A stretch of 38,942 nt of DNA from Actinomycetota bacterium (GTDB taxonomy: Bacteria > Actinomycetota > Thermoleophilia > Solirubrobacterales > 70-9), in NCBI GenBank assembly GCA_018268415.1, contig JAFDWO010000125.1:1-38942 (forward strand). The letters are read 5' to 3'. Under the pieces are notes generated by a model. The model was given only the letters and a program-made list of their open reading frames with translations, had not been told where the DNA came from and did not search any database. Positions 31,087 through 38,942 of the stretch are shown here, piece after piece. Position 1 is the first letter of the stretch; the number at the start of each line of letters is the position of its first letter. The position numbers were made by a program, and so were the translations under genes.

Positions 31087-32052
31087 ATGGCACCAGATCC
31101 AGTCTTGAACAGACCCTGCGGGGGACGCTTCGGCGACGTCGTCGAATCGATCGGCAATACGCCGCTGGTCGAGCTGAAGCGGTTGTCACCGAGTCCGGAC
31201 GTCCACATCTACGCGAAGCTTGAGGGCCACAACCCGACCGGCTCGGTGAAGGATCGCGTCGCCCGCTCGATGATCGACAAGGCGGAGGCCGAAGGCGCGA
31301 TCGAACCGGGCCAGACGATCCTCGAACCGACCTCCGGCAATACCGGCATCGCGCTGGCCATGATCTGCCGGCGCAAGGGCTACCCGCTGCAGGTGGTGAT
31401 GCCCGACAACGTCACCGAGGAGCGCTCCCAGCTGCTGCGCATGTACGGCGCCGAGATCGTCTACTCGGAGGGCGCGAAGGGCTCCAACGGGGCGGTCGAG
31501 CTGGCGTTGGAGCTGGCCCAGCAGCCCGGCTTCTTCATGCCCTACCAGTACGGCAACGAGGCCAACCCGCTCGCCCACTACAACGGCACCGCGCTGGAGA
31601 TCCTCGAAGAGCTCGACTCGGTTGCGGCCTTCGTCGGCGGCCTCGGCACCGGCGGAACCCTGATGGGCAACGGCCGCCGCCTCAAGGAGAACGATCCCGA
31701 GACCCTGGTCGTCGCCGCCGAGCCGATGCAGGGGGAGCTCGTCCAGGGCCTTCGCTCCCTCGACGACGGCTTCATCCCGCCGATCATCGACCTCTCCCTG
31801 CTCGACCGCAAAATCATGGTCTCCAACCGCGATGCGATCGTCTGGACGAAGAAGCTGCTCGAGGAGGAGGGTGTCTTCGCCGGTGTCTCCGGCGGTGCCG
31901 TCGCCCGCGTCGCCGCCCGCATCGCGGGTGAGCTCGACTCCGGCAACGTCGTCTTCCTGATCCCCGACGACGGCTGGAAGTACCTCTCCTCCGGCATCTA
32001 CACGAAGCCGCTGGAGGAGATCGAGAACCTCGACTCCACCGTCTGGTGGTAG
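31087..32052 (+). CDS. cysM: CysM-type cysteine synthase (CysO-dependent)
   Basis: PLP enzyme that makes cysteine from O-phosphoserine (or O-acetylserine) and, in this subgroup, CysO thiocarboxylate. The 321-residue protein has the PLP lysine 55 in NPTGSVKDR, the TSGNTG loop (82-87), GGLGTGGTLMG and the C-terminal PDDGWKYLSSGIYTK ending in VWW. The extended C-terminus is the mark of mycobacterial CysM, where it closes over the active site, as opposed to CysK. mec follows 35 nt downstream; cysO and its activator lie 4 kb upstream, all supporting CysM. Confidence 0.92.
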   Translation: MAPDPVLNRPCGGRFGDVVESIGNTPLVELKRLSPSPDVHIYAKLEGHNPTGSVKDRVARSMIDKAEAEGAIEPGQTILEPTSGNTGIALAMICRRKGYPLQVVMPDNVTEERSQLLRMYGAEIVYSEGAKGSNGAVELALELAQQPGFFMPYQYGNEANPLAHYNGTALEILEELDSVAAFVGGLGTGGTLMGNGRRLKENDPETLVVAAEPMQGELVQGLRSLDDGFIPPIIDLSLLDRKIMVSNRDAIVWTKKLLEEEGVFAGVSGGAVARVAARIAGELDSGNVVFLIPDDGWKYLSSGIYTKPLEEIENLDSTVWW

Positions 32053-32074
32053 TCGGGGAGCCGGCTTCCTCCAG

Positions 32075-32080
32075 TAGCCT
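32075..32080 (+). promoter_or_regulatory. -10 hexamer TAGCCT of mec
   Basis: TAGCCT ends 7 nt before the GTG at 32088 and helps to define that start. Confidence 0.45.
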
Positions 32081-32087
32081 CGCGGGC

Positions 32088-32483
32088 GTGAAGATCTCCC
32101 AACAGCTGGTCGACGAGATGGTCGCGCACGCGCGCGAGGATTTGCCCAACGAGTGCTGCGGCATGGTCGGTGGGAAGGACGGGATGGCGACCAAGGTGGT
32201 GCGGGTCGTCAACTCGGCCGCCAGCCCGCTCCGCTACGAGATGGACCCGCAGGGGCAGTTCGACGCGTTGAAGGAGATCGAAGGCGACGGTGAGCTGCTG
32301 GCGATCTACCACTCGCACACGAAGAGCGCCGCGTATCCGTCGCAGACCGACGTGAACCAGGCGCAGAACTGGCCCGAACCGATCTACCTGATCGTCTCGC
32401 TCGCCGATGCCGATAATCCGGACGTGCAGGGGTTCCACCTTGCCGACCTGAAGATCGCCGGCGCGGAGCTCGAGATCGGGTAG
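32088..32483 (+). CDS. mec: JAMM-domain zinc protease Mec
   Basis: A 131-residue JAMM/MPN protease. In mycobacteria Mec cuts newly made cysteine off the CysO C-terminus, completing the pathway. The motif is complete: Glu22 (PNECCGM), then His75, His77, Ser85 and Asp88 in HSHTKSAAYPSQTD, a perfect HxHx7SxxD. Start GTG 32088 gives VKISQQLVDEM; the frame upstream is not family-like. Because CysO here ends in GGA, the same enzyme may also trim the precursor. Confidence 0.92.
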   Translation: MKISQQLVDEMVAHAREDLPNECCGMVGGKDGMATKVVRVVNSAASPLRYEMDPQGQFDALKEIEGDGELLAIYHSHTKSAAYPSQTDVNQAQNWPEPIYLIVSLADADNPDVQGFHLADLKIAGAELEIG

Positions 32484-32491
32484 AAGTAGCC

Positions 32492-32956
32492 ATGGCCGAG
32501 GCGACCAAGCATCGCGGCGCGCACTCGCGGGGGTCACACGGTGGTGGCGGCCACGGCGGCGAGGGCGGTGGCGGTGGCGGTGGTGGGGGCGGCGGCAAGC
32601 TGGTCAAGGTCGGCTTCGCCCGCAATCAAGCCGAAGCCGAAATGCTGCAGGCCCTGCTGCTCGAGTCCGGGATTCCGAGCGTCCTCAAACGGTCGGCCGG
32701 CTTCGACAACCCGGACTTCCTGGCCGCCGGCCCGCACGACATCTGGGTGAGCAAGGATCACGCCCAAGCGGCCCGCGATCTGCTGGCGGAGACGCTCACC
32801 GAGTCGGAAGCGGAGGAGCGCGAGGAGCTGGAAGGGGAGGCGCGGCGGCGAAGGGCAGGGGGCGAACCGGTCAGCCCGGGGCGGCTGGCGCTCTACGTCG
32901 GCGTCGCCTTCGTCGTCGCCGTCGTCATCGTCTGGGTCGTCTACGAAATCAGCTGA
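32492..32956 (+). CDS. DUF2007-domain protein with Gly/His-rich N-terminus and C-terminal helix
   Basis: A 154-residue protein in three parts. Residues 1-35 are low complexity: His/Gly (AHSRGSHGGGGHGG) then a run of glycines. Residues about 36-100 are a DUF2007-like domain (LVKVGFARNQAEAEMLQALL, LESGIPSVLKR, DIWVSKDHAQAARDLL), a family labelled putative signal-transducing protein with no proven role. After an acidic coiled segment (ESEAEEREELEGEARRRR) one membrane helix (about 132-151) anchors it, presumably with the domain in the cytoplasm. It starts 8 nt after mec and may be cotranscribed. Confidence 0.78.
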   Translation: MAEATKHRGAHSRGSHGGGGHGGEGGGGGGGGGGGKLVKVGFARNQAEAEMLQALLLESGIPSVLKRSAGFDNPDFLAAGPHDIWVSKDHAQAARDLLAETLTESEAEEREELEGEARRRRAGGEPVSPGRLALYVGVAFVVAVVIVWVVYEIS

Positions 32957-32968
32957 GGCGGGCGCTGC

Positions 32969-33730
32969 TCAGCTGACGCCGGCGGGCCCGCGCACCATTT
33001 CGCGCAGGTAATCGCGCCAGGCTGCTTCGATATCGCGGAAGCGGGCGTCGAAGGCGTCTTCCAGGGTGACCGCGGGGCCCCCGGGGAGGAGGCCGTCGAC
33101 GAGGCGCTCGCAAGCCTCGGGGCCGCGCTCGTTCTCGAGCAGGTCGAAGATCGTGCCGCCCAGGATCACCGCGTCACGGCGCGAGGGCGGGAAGGAGACG
33201 CGGCCCGAGTTGCGCAGGCGGAGCAGCACCGCGGCGCGGTAGAGGCCGACCTGGCGGGCGAAGTACTGGGCCCCGCCTTCGACCAGCCAGGCCCAGTGCA
33301 GGTAACGGGCGAAGCGGCGCGGGGTCCAGGAGGGCGGCAGCGCGGTGTTATTGGTGGCGAGGACGAGCTGCGCGTAGAGGCGCTCGGAGGTGCCGCGCAG
33401 CGCTTCCAGCGAGTCCTCGCCGGCGGCGCGCCGTTCCATGTGGCGGTCGTTGAGCACGTGGAGCTCGGTTTCCATCGGCCAGCCCGCCAGGTAACGGCGC
33501 CCGGCCGGTGCCGCGGCCCAGCGGGCGGCGGGCAGGAAGGGGTGCGCCATCGTCAGCGACACCGGGTTGGTGTGGATGACGACCGTGACCTCGGCGGGCA
33601 TCTTCTCGAAGCGGTCTTCGAGTCGCAGTCGCAGCGTCTCCAGTCGGTCGAGCGTGCGATCGGCGAAGGCGGCGTCGTTGGAGTCGTGCCGTGCGGTGAA
33701 GCTCAACGACTCCGTCTCGACCCAAGGCAT
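32969..33730 (-). CDS. Hypothetical protein resembling a degenerate MA-type metallopeptidase
   Basis: A 253-residue protein without signal peptide. The arrangement LETLRLRLEDRFEKMPAEVTVVIH, then WTPRRFARYLHWAWLVEGGAQYFARQ, then LLENERGPEACERLVDGLL recalls bacterial gluzincin (peptidase-MA-like) proteins. In these, HExxH is followed by WLxEGlAxY. Here the HExxH is replaced by YLHWA, so catalytic zinc binding is doubtful, while the EGxAxY part survives. TAGCCT is 6 nt before the ATG. Family assignment is tentative. Confidence 0.6.
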   Translation of the reverse strand: MPWVETESLSFTARHDSNDAAFADRTLDRLETLRLRLEDRFEKMPAEVTVVIHTNPVSLTMAHPFLPAARWAAAPAGRRYLAGWPMETELHVLNDRHMERRAAGEDSLEALRGTSERLYAQLVLATNNTALPPSWTPRRFARYLHWAWLVEGGAQYFARQVGLYRAAVLLRLRNSGRVSFPPSRRDAVILGGTIFDLLENERGPEACERLVDGLLPGGPAVTLEDAFDARFRDIEAAWRDYLREMVRGPAGVS

Positions 33731-33736
33731 GACCCC

Positions 33737-33764
33737 AGGCTAAACCCTGCGCCCGGCTGACCAA
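33737..33764 (-). promoter_or_regulatory. Promoter of the 253-residue protein gene
   Basis: TAGCCT (33737-33742) ends 6 nt before the ATG. A possible -35 TTGGTC (33759-33764) lies 16 nt further upstream. This is one of the clearest leaderless layouts. Confidence 0.5.
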
Positions 33765-33830
33765 GCAGACCAAGGACGCACGAGCGAGCGCGCTCTGCAC
33801 GTGGGCGAGGAGGACGCCGGCATGCGCCGG

Positions 33831-34460
33831 TCAGACGAGCGCAGGTTCAGCCTGACCGCAAACTTCGCGGATCTCCTGTCGAGCCCGGTCGAACTCCTCG
33901 TCGGCCATCACCGGCGTGCCCTCGAAGGGCAGTTCGCGGTCGATCTCGACCCAGGAGCGGCAACCGTGGTACTCGTCGCGCACCCGCACGGTGACCGGGC
34001 GGGGAATGCGATGGACCCGCAGCAGCAGGATGTGAAGGGGGTGACGACGCTTCCAGGCCAGGCGCTTCTCGGCGTAGTCCGGCGTCCAGATGTAGTACGG
34101 CGACAGGCAGTCGAGCGTGCGCCGGTCTTCGATCGTGACGTGGTCGGTCACTTCGGCCCACGCGCGCAGTCGTACGCGGTCGGGCTGGGGGATCCCACCG
34201 TCCTGGATCAGCGCTTTCGGCGGCGGCTCCTCGTCGGGCCAGACGCCCTCCTCGAGCGCGCGGCGCAGCTCCGGGTGATGCGATTCCCGGACGAGGTCGT
34301 TCCGCTGATGGTCGAAGGTCGGGTAGAGGAAGAAGCGCTCGTGCTCGAGTTCGAAGTGCTTGTTCTCCTCGCGAATTCCACCCTTGCGAAGCGTGAGCAG
34401 CTGCTCACCCTCGGCAAGAGCGCGGACGGTTACAGCCCATTCCTTGAGAGCGATTGGCAT
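33831..34460 (-). CDS. DUF1802-family protein
   Basis: A 209-residue cytosolic protein of the DUF1802 family. It starts MPIALKEWAVTVRALAEGEQ, followed by LLTLRKGGIREENKHFELEH and FFLYPTFDHQR, then later an RAWAEVTDH block, LDCLSPYYIWTPDYAEKRL and LLLRVHRIPRP. Function unknown; relatives have been suggested to be nuclease-associated, but I see no catalytic motif. It stands alone, with its own promoter about 100 nt upstream. Confidence 0.8.
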   Translation of the reverse strand: MPIALKEWAVTVRALAEGEQLLTLRKGGIREENKHFELEHERFFLYPTFDHQRNDLVRESHHPELRRALEEGVWPDEEPPPKALIQDGGIPQPDRVRLRAWAEVTDHVTIEDRRTLDCLSPYYIWTPDYAEKRLAWKRRHPLHILLLRVHRIPRPVTVRVRDEYHGCRSWVEIDRELPFEGTPVMADEEFDRARQEIREVCGQAEPALV

Positions 34461-34554
34461 TTGAAGTCAGTACCTGGGGAGGTCGTGTTCGATGTATGAG
34501 GGCGGGGCGTGAATCAAGGCCGTGTGAGGGCCGTGTGCCCACCCGAGGGTGCGC

Positions 34555-34583
34555 ATTCTAGAGAACGCGGCGCGAAACACCAA
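34555..34583 (-). promoter_or_regulatory. Sigma-70-like promoter of the DUF1802 gene
   Basis: TTGGTG (34578-34583) and TAGAAT (34555-34560) are spaced by 17 nt on the minus strand. The start point would lie near 34548, leaving a leader of about 88 nt. The surrounding 140-nt gap is the most AT-rich part nearby. Confidence 0.6.
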
Positions 34584-34600
34584 ATGATTAACGTCGGAAT

Positions 34601-36112
34601 TTAGGCAGGCCCATGCCCGCCGCCACCCGGCGTTTCCACTCTCAAACGGCTCCCTGGAGCCAAAACTCCCTCACTCTTGGACGGGAGCGAATTCCCATCC
34701 AGGAGGTTTTTACCAGGCGCCCCGGGGGCGCCGCTTTCACGTCCGCGGGGGGCGTGGCGGCGGCGCTCGGTCAGCAGGGTGAAGCGCATCGGGGCGAGGG
34801 CCTCCAGTTCGCGGACGAGCCCGTCGCCGCCGCGGTGGGCGCCGTCGCCGCCGGAGCCGCGACGGAGGGCCAGCTCGCGGACGCGCAGCGGGAACTCGGT
34901 CTCCAGCGCCTCGACCGGCGTGTTGAGCGTGTTCGACATCGCCACGTGGATCGCGCTCGGGCCGGTGGCGTCGGGGCAGGCGCCCTGGCCGCCGCCGAGC
35001 GTCTCGTAGTAGGTGAAGCCCTCGCCCGCCAACGTCAGGTTGTTCATCGTCCCCTGGCCCTGGGCGGGGACCGGGCGGGCCCCGGCGAGCGCCGTGATCA
35101 CCAGGTCGGCGACCCGGCTCGACGTCTCGACGTTGCCGGCGACCACCGCCGCGGGCGGCTCGGCGTTGAGCAGGCAGCCACGTGGGGCGGCGACCGCGAT
35201 CGGCCGGTGGGCGCCGGCGCAGGGCGGCGCATCGGGGTCGGTGAGGACGCGGACGGCGAAGAACGCGGCGGATTTCGTCACCGAGAGGGGGCAGTTGAGG
35301 TTGCCCTCGACCTGGCGGTCGGTGCCGGCGAAGTCGAGGTGCAGCGACTCGCCGGCGACGGTCGCCTCGACCCGGAGGATCACGTCGCGCTCGGTGCCAT
35401 CCGGCGAGTCGTCCTCGAGGAAGTCCTCGGCCACGTAGGTGCCGTCGGGGAGTGCGGCGAGCGCGGCGCGGGTGCGCCGCTCGGCGTAGGCGAGGATCTC
35501 CGCGATCCCCGCGCGCAGCCCGGCCGCGCCGTGGCGCTCGGCGAGCTCCCTCAGCCGCAGGCGTCCGATCCGGTTGGCCGATTGCTGGGCGCGCAGGTCG
35601 GCGAGGCGCTGGCGCGGGTTGCGCATCTTCGCGACGAGAGCGTCAAGGGCAGCGGGCGTGGCGCGGGTGGGTGCGATCACGACGCCCTCTTCGTCGAGGC
35701 GGCGCGAGAAGGCGGGCATCGAGCCGGGGGTCGGCCCGCCGACGTCGGCGTGGTGGGCGCGCGAGGCGGCGAAGCCGAAGAGCTCGCCGTCGACGAAGGC
35801 CGGGGAGATCAGGGTGATGTCGGGGAGGTGGGTGCCGCCCCGGTAGGGGTCGTTGAGGATCCATTCGACCTCCGGCTCGTGGTCCTCGTCGAGGACGGCG
35901 GCCACCGCGTCGGGCATCGAGCCCAGGTGGACCGGGATGTGCTCCGCCTGCATGACAAGCTCGCCGGCGGCGTCGAAGAGCGCGGTCGAGCAGTCGTGGC
36001 GCTCCTTGATGTTGGCCGAGTAGGCCGAGCGGATCAGGGTCGCACCCATCTCGTCGCAGGCGGCGCGGAGGCCGCCGATCATCACCTGGAGGGTGATCGG
36101 GTCGATGGTCAT
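34601..36112 (-). CDS. hyuB: Hydantoinase B / oxoprolinase-type subunit
   Basis: The 503-residue HyuB-type subunit of an ATP-dependent hydantoinase/5-oxoprolinase/acetone-carboxylase-like enzyme. The start MTIDPITLQVMIGGLRAACDEMG is typical, as are ANIKERHDCSTALFD, AEHIPVHLGSMPDAV, NDPYRGGTHLPDITLI and ASRAHHADVGG, and near the end GGGQGACPDATGPSAIH and ETPGGGGHG. Its ATG overlaps the hyuA stop (ATGA). The substrate (hydantoin, N-methylhydantoin or 5-oxoproline) cannot be decided. Confidence 0.92.
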   Translation of the reverse strand: MTIDPITLQVMIGGLRAACDEMGATLIRSAYSANIKERHDCSTALFDAAGELVMQAEHIPVHLGSMPDAVAAVLDEDHEPEVEWILNDPYRGGTHLPDITLISPAFVDGELFGFAASRAHHADVGGPTPGSMPAFSRRLDEEGVVIAPTRATPAALDALVAKMRNPRQRLADLRAQQSANRIGRLRLRELAERHGAAGLRAGIAEILAYAERRTRAALAALPDGTYVAEDFLEDDSPDGTERDVILRVEATVAGESLHLDFAGTDRQVEGNLNCPLSVTKSAAFFAVRVLTDPDAPPCAGAHRPIAVAAPRGCLLNAEPPAAVVAGNVETSSRVADLVITALAGARPVPAQGQGTMNNLTLAGEGFTYYETLGGGQGACPDATGPSAIHVAMSNTLNTPVEALETEFPLRVRELALRRGSGGDGAHRGGDGLVRELEALAPMRFTLLTERRRHAPRGRESGAPGAPGKNLLDGNSLPSKSEGVLAPGSRLRVETPGGGGHGPA

Positions 36113-38196
36113 TTGGCCCGCTCCGATTCCTTTGATGCCCGAGCCTCGCCGGGCGAGGGGGACCCTTCTCTCACGAACTGCGGGGAGGTTCGTTCAGGGT
36201 CCTCCTCGCCCGGCGATTGCGGTGTTCGGGTCGCGACTATCGTGCCGTGCGGGTCGACTTCGGCGTTCCAACCAGGAGGGAGCACCAAGGTCGCCTCGGG
36301 GAGCTCGAAGATGACGGGGCCGGTGGCAGTGCGGCCTGCCGGGGGCTCGCCGCGGAGGACCGGCGTGTCGATCCATTCCTCGGCGAAGCGGACCTTGCGG
36401 GTGCTTTCCTCGATTGAGCCGTCCGCGGCAGCGGCCGGGCGGGGCTTGGGGCCGTCGATGACCAGGGCGAGGCGGATGTCGACGAGGACCACTTCGCCGT
36501 TGGGGTCGCGGTGGCCGTAACGGTCCTTGTGGGCCTCCTCGAAGCGGGTAACCAGATCGGCGGGGTCGGGCTCCGTATCGCCGGGGACCGGGAGCTCGAA
36601 GGCCTGGCCGGCATAACGCATCCCGTACACGACTTCGGCGCGGGTACCGTCGAGTCCCGCGCCCGCCGCCGCGCGCATCTCGGCGACGGAGGCGGCGATC
36701 CGCGCGGCGGTGAGGTCCTCGCCGCTCAGCATCACGGTGCGGGCCGTGTCACGCCGGCGGTCCGACGCGCAAAGGCCGAAGGCGGAGAGGACGCCGCCCG
36801 CGCGTGGGCAGAGGAGCCGGTCGATTCCAAGCTCTTCGGCGATCGCCGCGGCGTGCATCGGCCCGGCGCCGCCGAAGGGCAGGAGGGCGAAGCGGCGCGG
36901 GTCGACCCCTCGCTCGACGGTGACGACGCGGAGCGCCCGCACCATCTCCTGGTTGGCGACGCGGACGATGCCGGCGGCGGTCTCCAGGGGGTCGAGTTCC
37001 AGCTCCGCGGCAAGGACGCCGACGGCCCGTGCCGCCGCCTCGGCGTCGAGGGCGACGCCGCCCGCCAGGGTCGAGTCGGCGGCGAGGTTGCCGAGCAGGA
37101 GGTTGGCGTCGGTGACGGTCGGCTCGGTGCCGCCGCGGCCGTAACAGGCGGGGCCCGGCTGGGCGCCCGCCGAGCGCGGTCCGACCCGCAACGCGCCGCC
37201 GGGATCGCGCCAGCCGATCGAGCCGCCGCCCGCGCCGACGGTGTGGACGTCGACCGTCGGCAGCTGGATCGGGCGGCCGTCGATGGTGCGCGAGTCGGAG
37301 CGCCGTACGGTGCCGTCCTCGACCACGCAGACGTCGCAGGAGGTCCCGCCCATGTCGAAGCCGAGGGCGTTGCCGTCACCGGAGAGGCGGGCGAGGAGGC
37401 TCGCGCCGATCGCCCCGCCGGCCGGGCCGGAGAGGACGCTCCAGGCGCCGGCGCGCGCCGTCTCCTCGGCCGGGGCGACGCCGCCGGAGGAGAGCATCAC
37501 CTGCGGCGCCGGCAGGCCCGCTGCCGCCGTCGCCTCCTCCAGGCGGCCGAGGTAGCGGGCGAGGAGGGGCGAGAGGTAGGCGTCGATCACCGTCGTCGAT
37601 GCGCGCTCGTACTCGCGGAAGCGCGGCAGCACCTCGTGGGAGACGGAGACGTGGAGGTCGGGAAGGCGCGCCCGCAGGTGCTCGGCAAGGCGGCGCTCGT
37701 GGGTGGGGTCGAGGTAGGAGAAGAGCAGGCAGATCGCCACCGACTCGGCCTCCGCGTCGGCCAGCGCCGCGGCGAGGCGCTCGGGCTCCCCCGTCGCGAG
37801 CGGCTCGAGGATCCCGTCCGGCCCGGTCCGCTCGTCGGCCTCGAGCTTCAGCTCCGGGGCGATCAGCGGCGTCGGCTTGGGCGCGCAGAGGTGGTAGAGG
37901 CTGGGGCGGTCCTGGCGGGCGATCTCGAGCAGGTCGGCGAAGCCCTTGGTCGCGATCAGCGCCGTGCGCGCGCCGCGTTCCTCCAGTAGCGCGTTGGTGC
38001 CGACCGTCATCCCGTGCGAGAAGTCCTCGACGTCGGTGGGAGTCGCGCCCGCCGCCGCGATGACTGCATCGACGGCGGCCATCACCCCCGCCGACTCCTC
38101 GCCCGGCGTGGTCGGCACCTTCACCGTGTGGACGGTGCCGTCGTCGAGCAGGACGGCGTCCGTGAAGGTCCCGCCGACGTCTACCCCGAGGAGCAT
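36109..38196 (-). CDS. hyuA: Hydantoinase A / oxoprolinase-type ATPase subunit
   Basis: The 695-residue HyuA subunit, an actin-like-fold ATPase acting with HyuB. Seen: LLGVDVGGTFTDAVLLDDG at the N-terminus, HGMTVGTNALLEERGART, GGAIGASLLARLSG, GFDMGGTSCDVCVVEDG and TVDVHTVGAGGGSI. The conserved part ends about GTIVATR; the last 30 or so residues (about 661-695) are an unusual tail encoded largely by the hairpin element at 36147-36215. The ATG at 38196 lies 7 nt after TAGCGT. hyuA and hyuB form an operon with a 4-nt overlap. Confidence 0.93.
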   Translation of the reverse strand: MLLGVDVGGTFTDAVLLDDGTVHTVKVPTTPGEESAGVMAAVDAVIAAAGATPTDVEDFSHGMTVGTNALLEERGARTALIATKGFADLLEIARQDRPSLYHLCAPKPTPLIAPELKLEADERTGPDGILEPLATGEPERLAAALADAEAESVAICLLFSYLDPTHERRLAEHLRARLPDLHVSVSHEVLPRFREYERASTTVIDAYLSPLLARYLGRLEEATAAAGLPAPQVMLSSGGVAPAEETARAGAWSVLSGPAGGAIGASLLARLSGDGNALGFDMGGTSCDVCVVEDGTVRRSDSRTIDGRPIQLPTVDVHTVGAGGGSIGWRDPGGALRVGPRSAGAQPGPACYGRGGTEPTVTDANLLLGNLAADSTLAGGVALDAEAAARAVGVLAAELELDPLETAAGIVRVANQEMVRALRVVTVERGVDPRRFALLPFGGAGPMHAAAIAEELGIDRLLCPRAGGVLSAFGLCASDRRRDTARTVMLSGEDLTAARIAASVAEMRAAAGAGLDGTRAEVVYGMRYAGQAFELPVPGDTEPDPADLVTRFEEAHKDRYGHRDPNGEVVLVDIRLALVIDGPKPRPAAAADGSIEESTRKVRFAEEWIDTPVLRGEPPAGRTATGPVIFELPEATLVLPPGWNAEVDPHGTIVATRTPQSPGEEDPERTSPQFVREGSPSPGEARASKESERAK
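36147..36215 (-). repeat. Intragenic hairpin element in hyuA
   Basis: Outer stem CGCCGGGCGAGG (36147-36158) with its perfect complement (36204-36215), one non-paired position, GGACCCT stem (36160-36166 with 36196-36202), then the apical ACGAAC/GTTCGT stem with a 9-nt loop. Core 36167-36195 matches 10104-10132 (opposite strand) at 27 of 29 positions. It encodes the extra C-terminal tail of HyuA. Confidence 0.85.
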
Positions 38197-38203
38197 CGGC
38201 GCG

Positions 38204-38209
38204 ACGCTA
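38204..38209 (-). promoter_or_regulatory. -10 hexamer TAGCGT of hyuA
   Basis: TAGCGT on the minus strand ends 7 nt before the hyuA ATG, a leaderless layout. Confidence 0.45.
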
Positions 38210-38451
38210 GATGATTGATGCGGGGGCTGCAGGGTTGGGTGGGGGAGGGAAGGTTCGCGGCGCTTCCAAGCCGGCGCGCGGGAAGGATGGGGTCGGGGAA
38301 GACCACCGCCGCTTCAAGCCGGCGCCCGGGAAGGGCCTCGGCCGTCTGAAGCTGGCGCCTTCAGGCGAAGGCCCCAGGCCCTGGAGAAGCTGCCGCCCGT
38401 GGCGGAAAGTGATGGGGCCTCGCGAAGCTGCCGCCCGTCGCGCAAGGGATG

Positions 38452-38503
38452 CGGCCGTCTCGTCCACGGCCCTGGCCGGCTGTGGCCGTGGCCGAGACGG
38501 TCG
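38452..38503 (+). repeat. 19-bp hairpin with loop CTGGCCGGCTGT
   Basis: Arms 38453-38471 and 38484-38502 correspond to 27255-27304. The loop differs from copy 2 by one base. Confidence 0.8.
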
Positions 38504-38710
38504 GGGGTGCGGGGAGCGGGCGGGGGAAGCACGGAAGGCCCCCGGGGAGGGTGCGGGCGGATCCCTCGCGGGGGCCCACGGACCCCCGATCCCGCCCCCG
38601 GGGGTCGAGAGGTGTGACGGATCCCTCACCGGACCGGGACCCCGTCACGAAGGCGTCGGGAACGTCACCCTTCCTCCCGACCCTTCCATTGCTCAAGGAT
38701 CTCCGTGTTT

Positions 38711-38737
38711 AGTTCTGGTTGCTCAGCAACCAGAACT
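38711..38737 (+). repeat. 12-bp hairpin, covarying partner of 27540-27564
   Basis: AGTTCTGGTTGC and its perfect complement enclose TCA. Compared with copy 2, two base pairs are changed on both sides (T-A to C-G and C-G to T-A) and a T-G becomes T-A. Confidence 0.85.
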
Positions 38738-38882
38738 CGACGCGCGTCCCACGGACCCCCCGATCCCGGCCCCGGGGGCGGAGGGTGCGACCGATCCGTC
38801 ACGGGACCGTCACGGAAGAGGGATCTCGTCACGGAGACGTAGGGAACTCCACGCCTCCTCCCGTGTTGTCCAACGCTCACGG

Positions 38883-38934
38883 ACGCGTTCCGTACTTTGA
38901 CCCTGCCATGGCAGGGTCAAAGTACGGAACGTGT
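38883..38934. repeat. 52-bp palindrome, second occurrence
   Basis: Same as 27743-27794 except that the right arm ends GTGT instead of GCGT, giving a single mismatch near the tip of the arms. The centre GCCATGGC is unchanged. Confidence 0.9.
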
Positions 38935-38942
38935 TCCCGGGC

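Larger units (their letters stand above)
38393..38942 (+). repeat. Mosaic palindromic intergenic repeat, copy 3 (cut by window end)
   Basis: Aligns with 27189-27800 in the same orientation over its whole length with many substitutions and short indels. It carries the 19-bp hairpin, GATCCC modules, covarying small hairpin and 52-bp palindrome in the same order. The preceding stretch 38215-38392 has several AAGCtGgCGCC-like units and no gene. Open frames in copies 2 and 3 diverge by frameshifts, so I regard the whole as non-coding. Confidence 0.85.

Noticed and set aside
34677..34720. Possible third copy of the intragenic hairpin near the hyuB 3' end
   Set aside because: The TCCC/GGGA-rich sequence does not contain the ACGAAC core, and the encoded residues match normal HyuB C-termini.
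34613..37989. Two long plus-strand frames opposite hyuB and hyuA
   Set aside because: Both are antisense to complete, well-conserved hydantoinase subunits.

Overview
The window is very GC-rich, densely coded bacterial DNA, and its gene set points to an actinobacterium. The main pointers are a CysO/CysM/Mec cysteine pathway, a wax-ester-synthase/DGAT acyltransferase, a SufU-type suf system with an Rrf2 regulator, and YcnI/CopC-CopD copper proteins. A secreted protein with a C-terminal beta-sandwich-like tail resembles those of Thermoleophilia/Solirubrobacterales, so that class is my best guess; it is inferred, not proven. No rRNA, tRNA, CRISPR, phage or transposase gene was seen.

Layout. 1-420: a non-coding palindrome-rich repeat (copy 1, minus orientation) before zwf. 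421-7731: housekeeping genes (zwf, HAD hydrolase, GNAT acetyltransferase, a MIP18/SufT-like Fe-S factor, SpoIIAA-like protein, FxsA, WS/DGAT, ispH, VOC protein). 7782-14586: a copper/envelope cluster (4-TM protein, secreted HDHxxHW protein, CopC-CopD fusion, small ORF, YcnI, a redoxin without its CxxC, and a polytopic membrane protein). 14570-22783: two suf transcription units (Rieske-sufB-sufD and rrf2-sufC-sufS, with sufU carrying its own promoter), separated by a two-domain VOC protein and a secreted protein. 22788-25428: a NarL-type two-component pair and htpX. 25592-32483: a cysteine locus (MoeZ-like sulfurtransferase/activator, CysO, polar amino-acid ABC transporter, CysM, Mec), split by 1.3 kb of palindromic repeats (copy 2). 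32492-38196: DUF2007, a degenerate peptidase-like protein, DUF1802 and hyuB/hyuA. 38393-38942: repeat copy 3, running off the end.

The most unusual content is structural. (i) A 60-70 bp hairpin with a 27/29-identical core lies inside two unrelated genes (copC-copD and hyuA) and is read in different frames; its stems differ in sequence but stay complementary. (ii) A three-copy mosaic repeat is built of hairpin modules. One 12-nt loop (ACAGCCTGCCAG) sits on unrelated, nearly perfect stems, and paired positions change together between copies. (iii) Several loop-less or short-loop perfect palindromes of 39-52 bp lie between genes. (iv) Many genes have a TAnnnT hexamer 6-9 nt before the start codon, which suggests widespread leaderless transcription.

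Functional links. MoeZ should activate and thiolate CysO; CysM would use CysO thiocarboxylate with O-phosphoserine, and the JAMM protease Mec would release cysteine. moeZ and cysM share a promoter-region motif, and the ABC transporter is divergent from cysM, so its substrate may be a sulfur amino acid. The suf units supply Fe-S clusters, and a palindrome before rrf2 is a likely autoregulatory operator.
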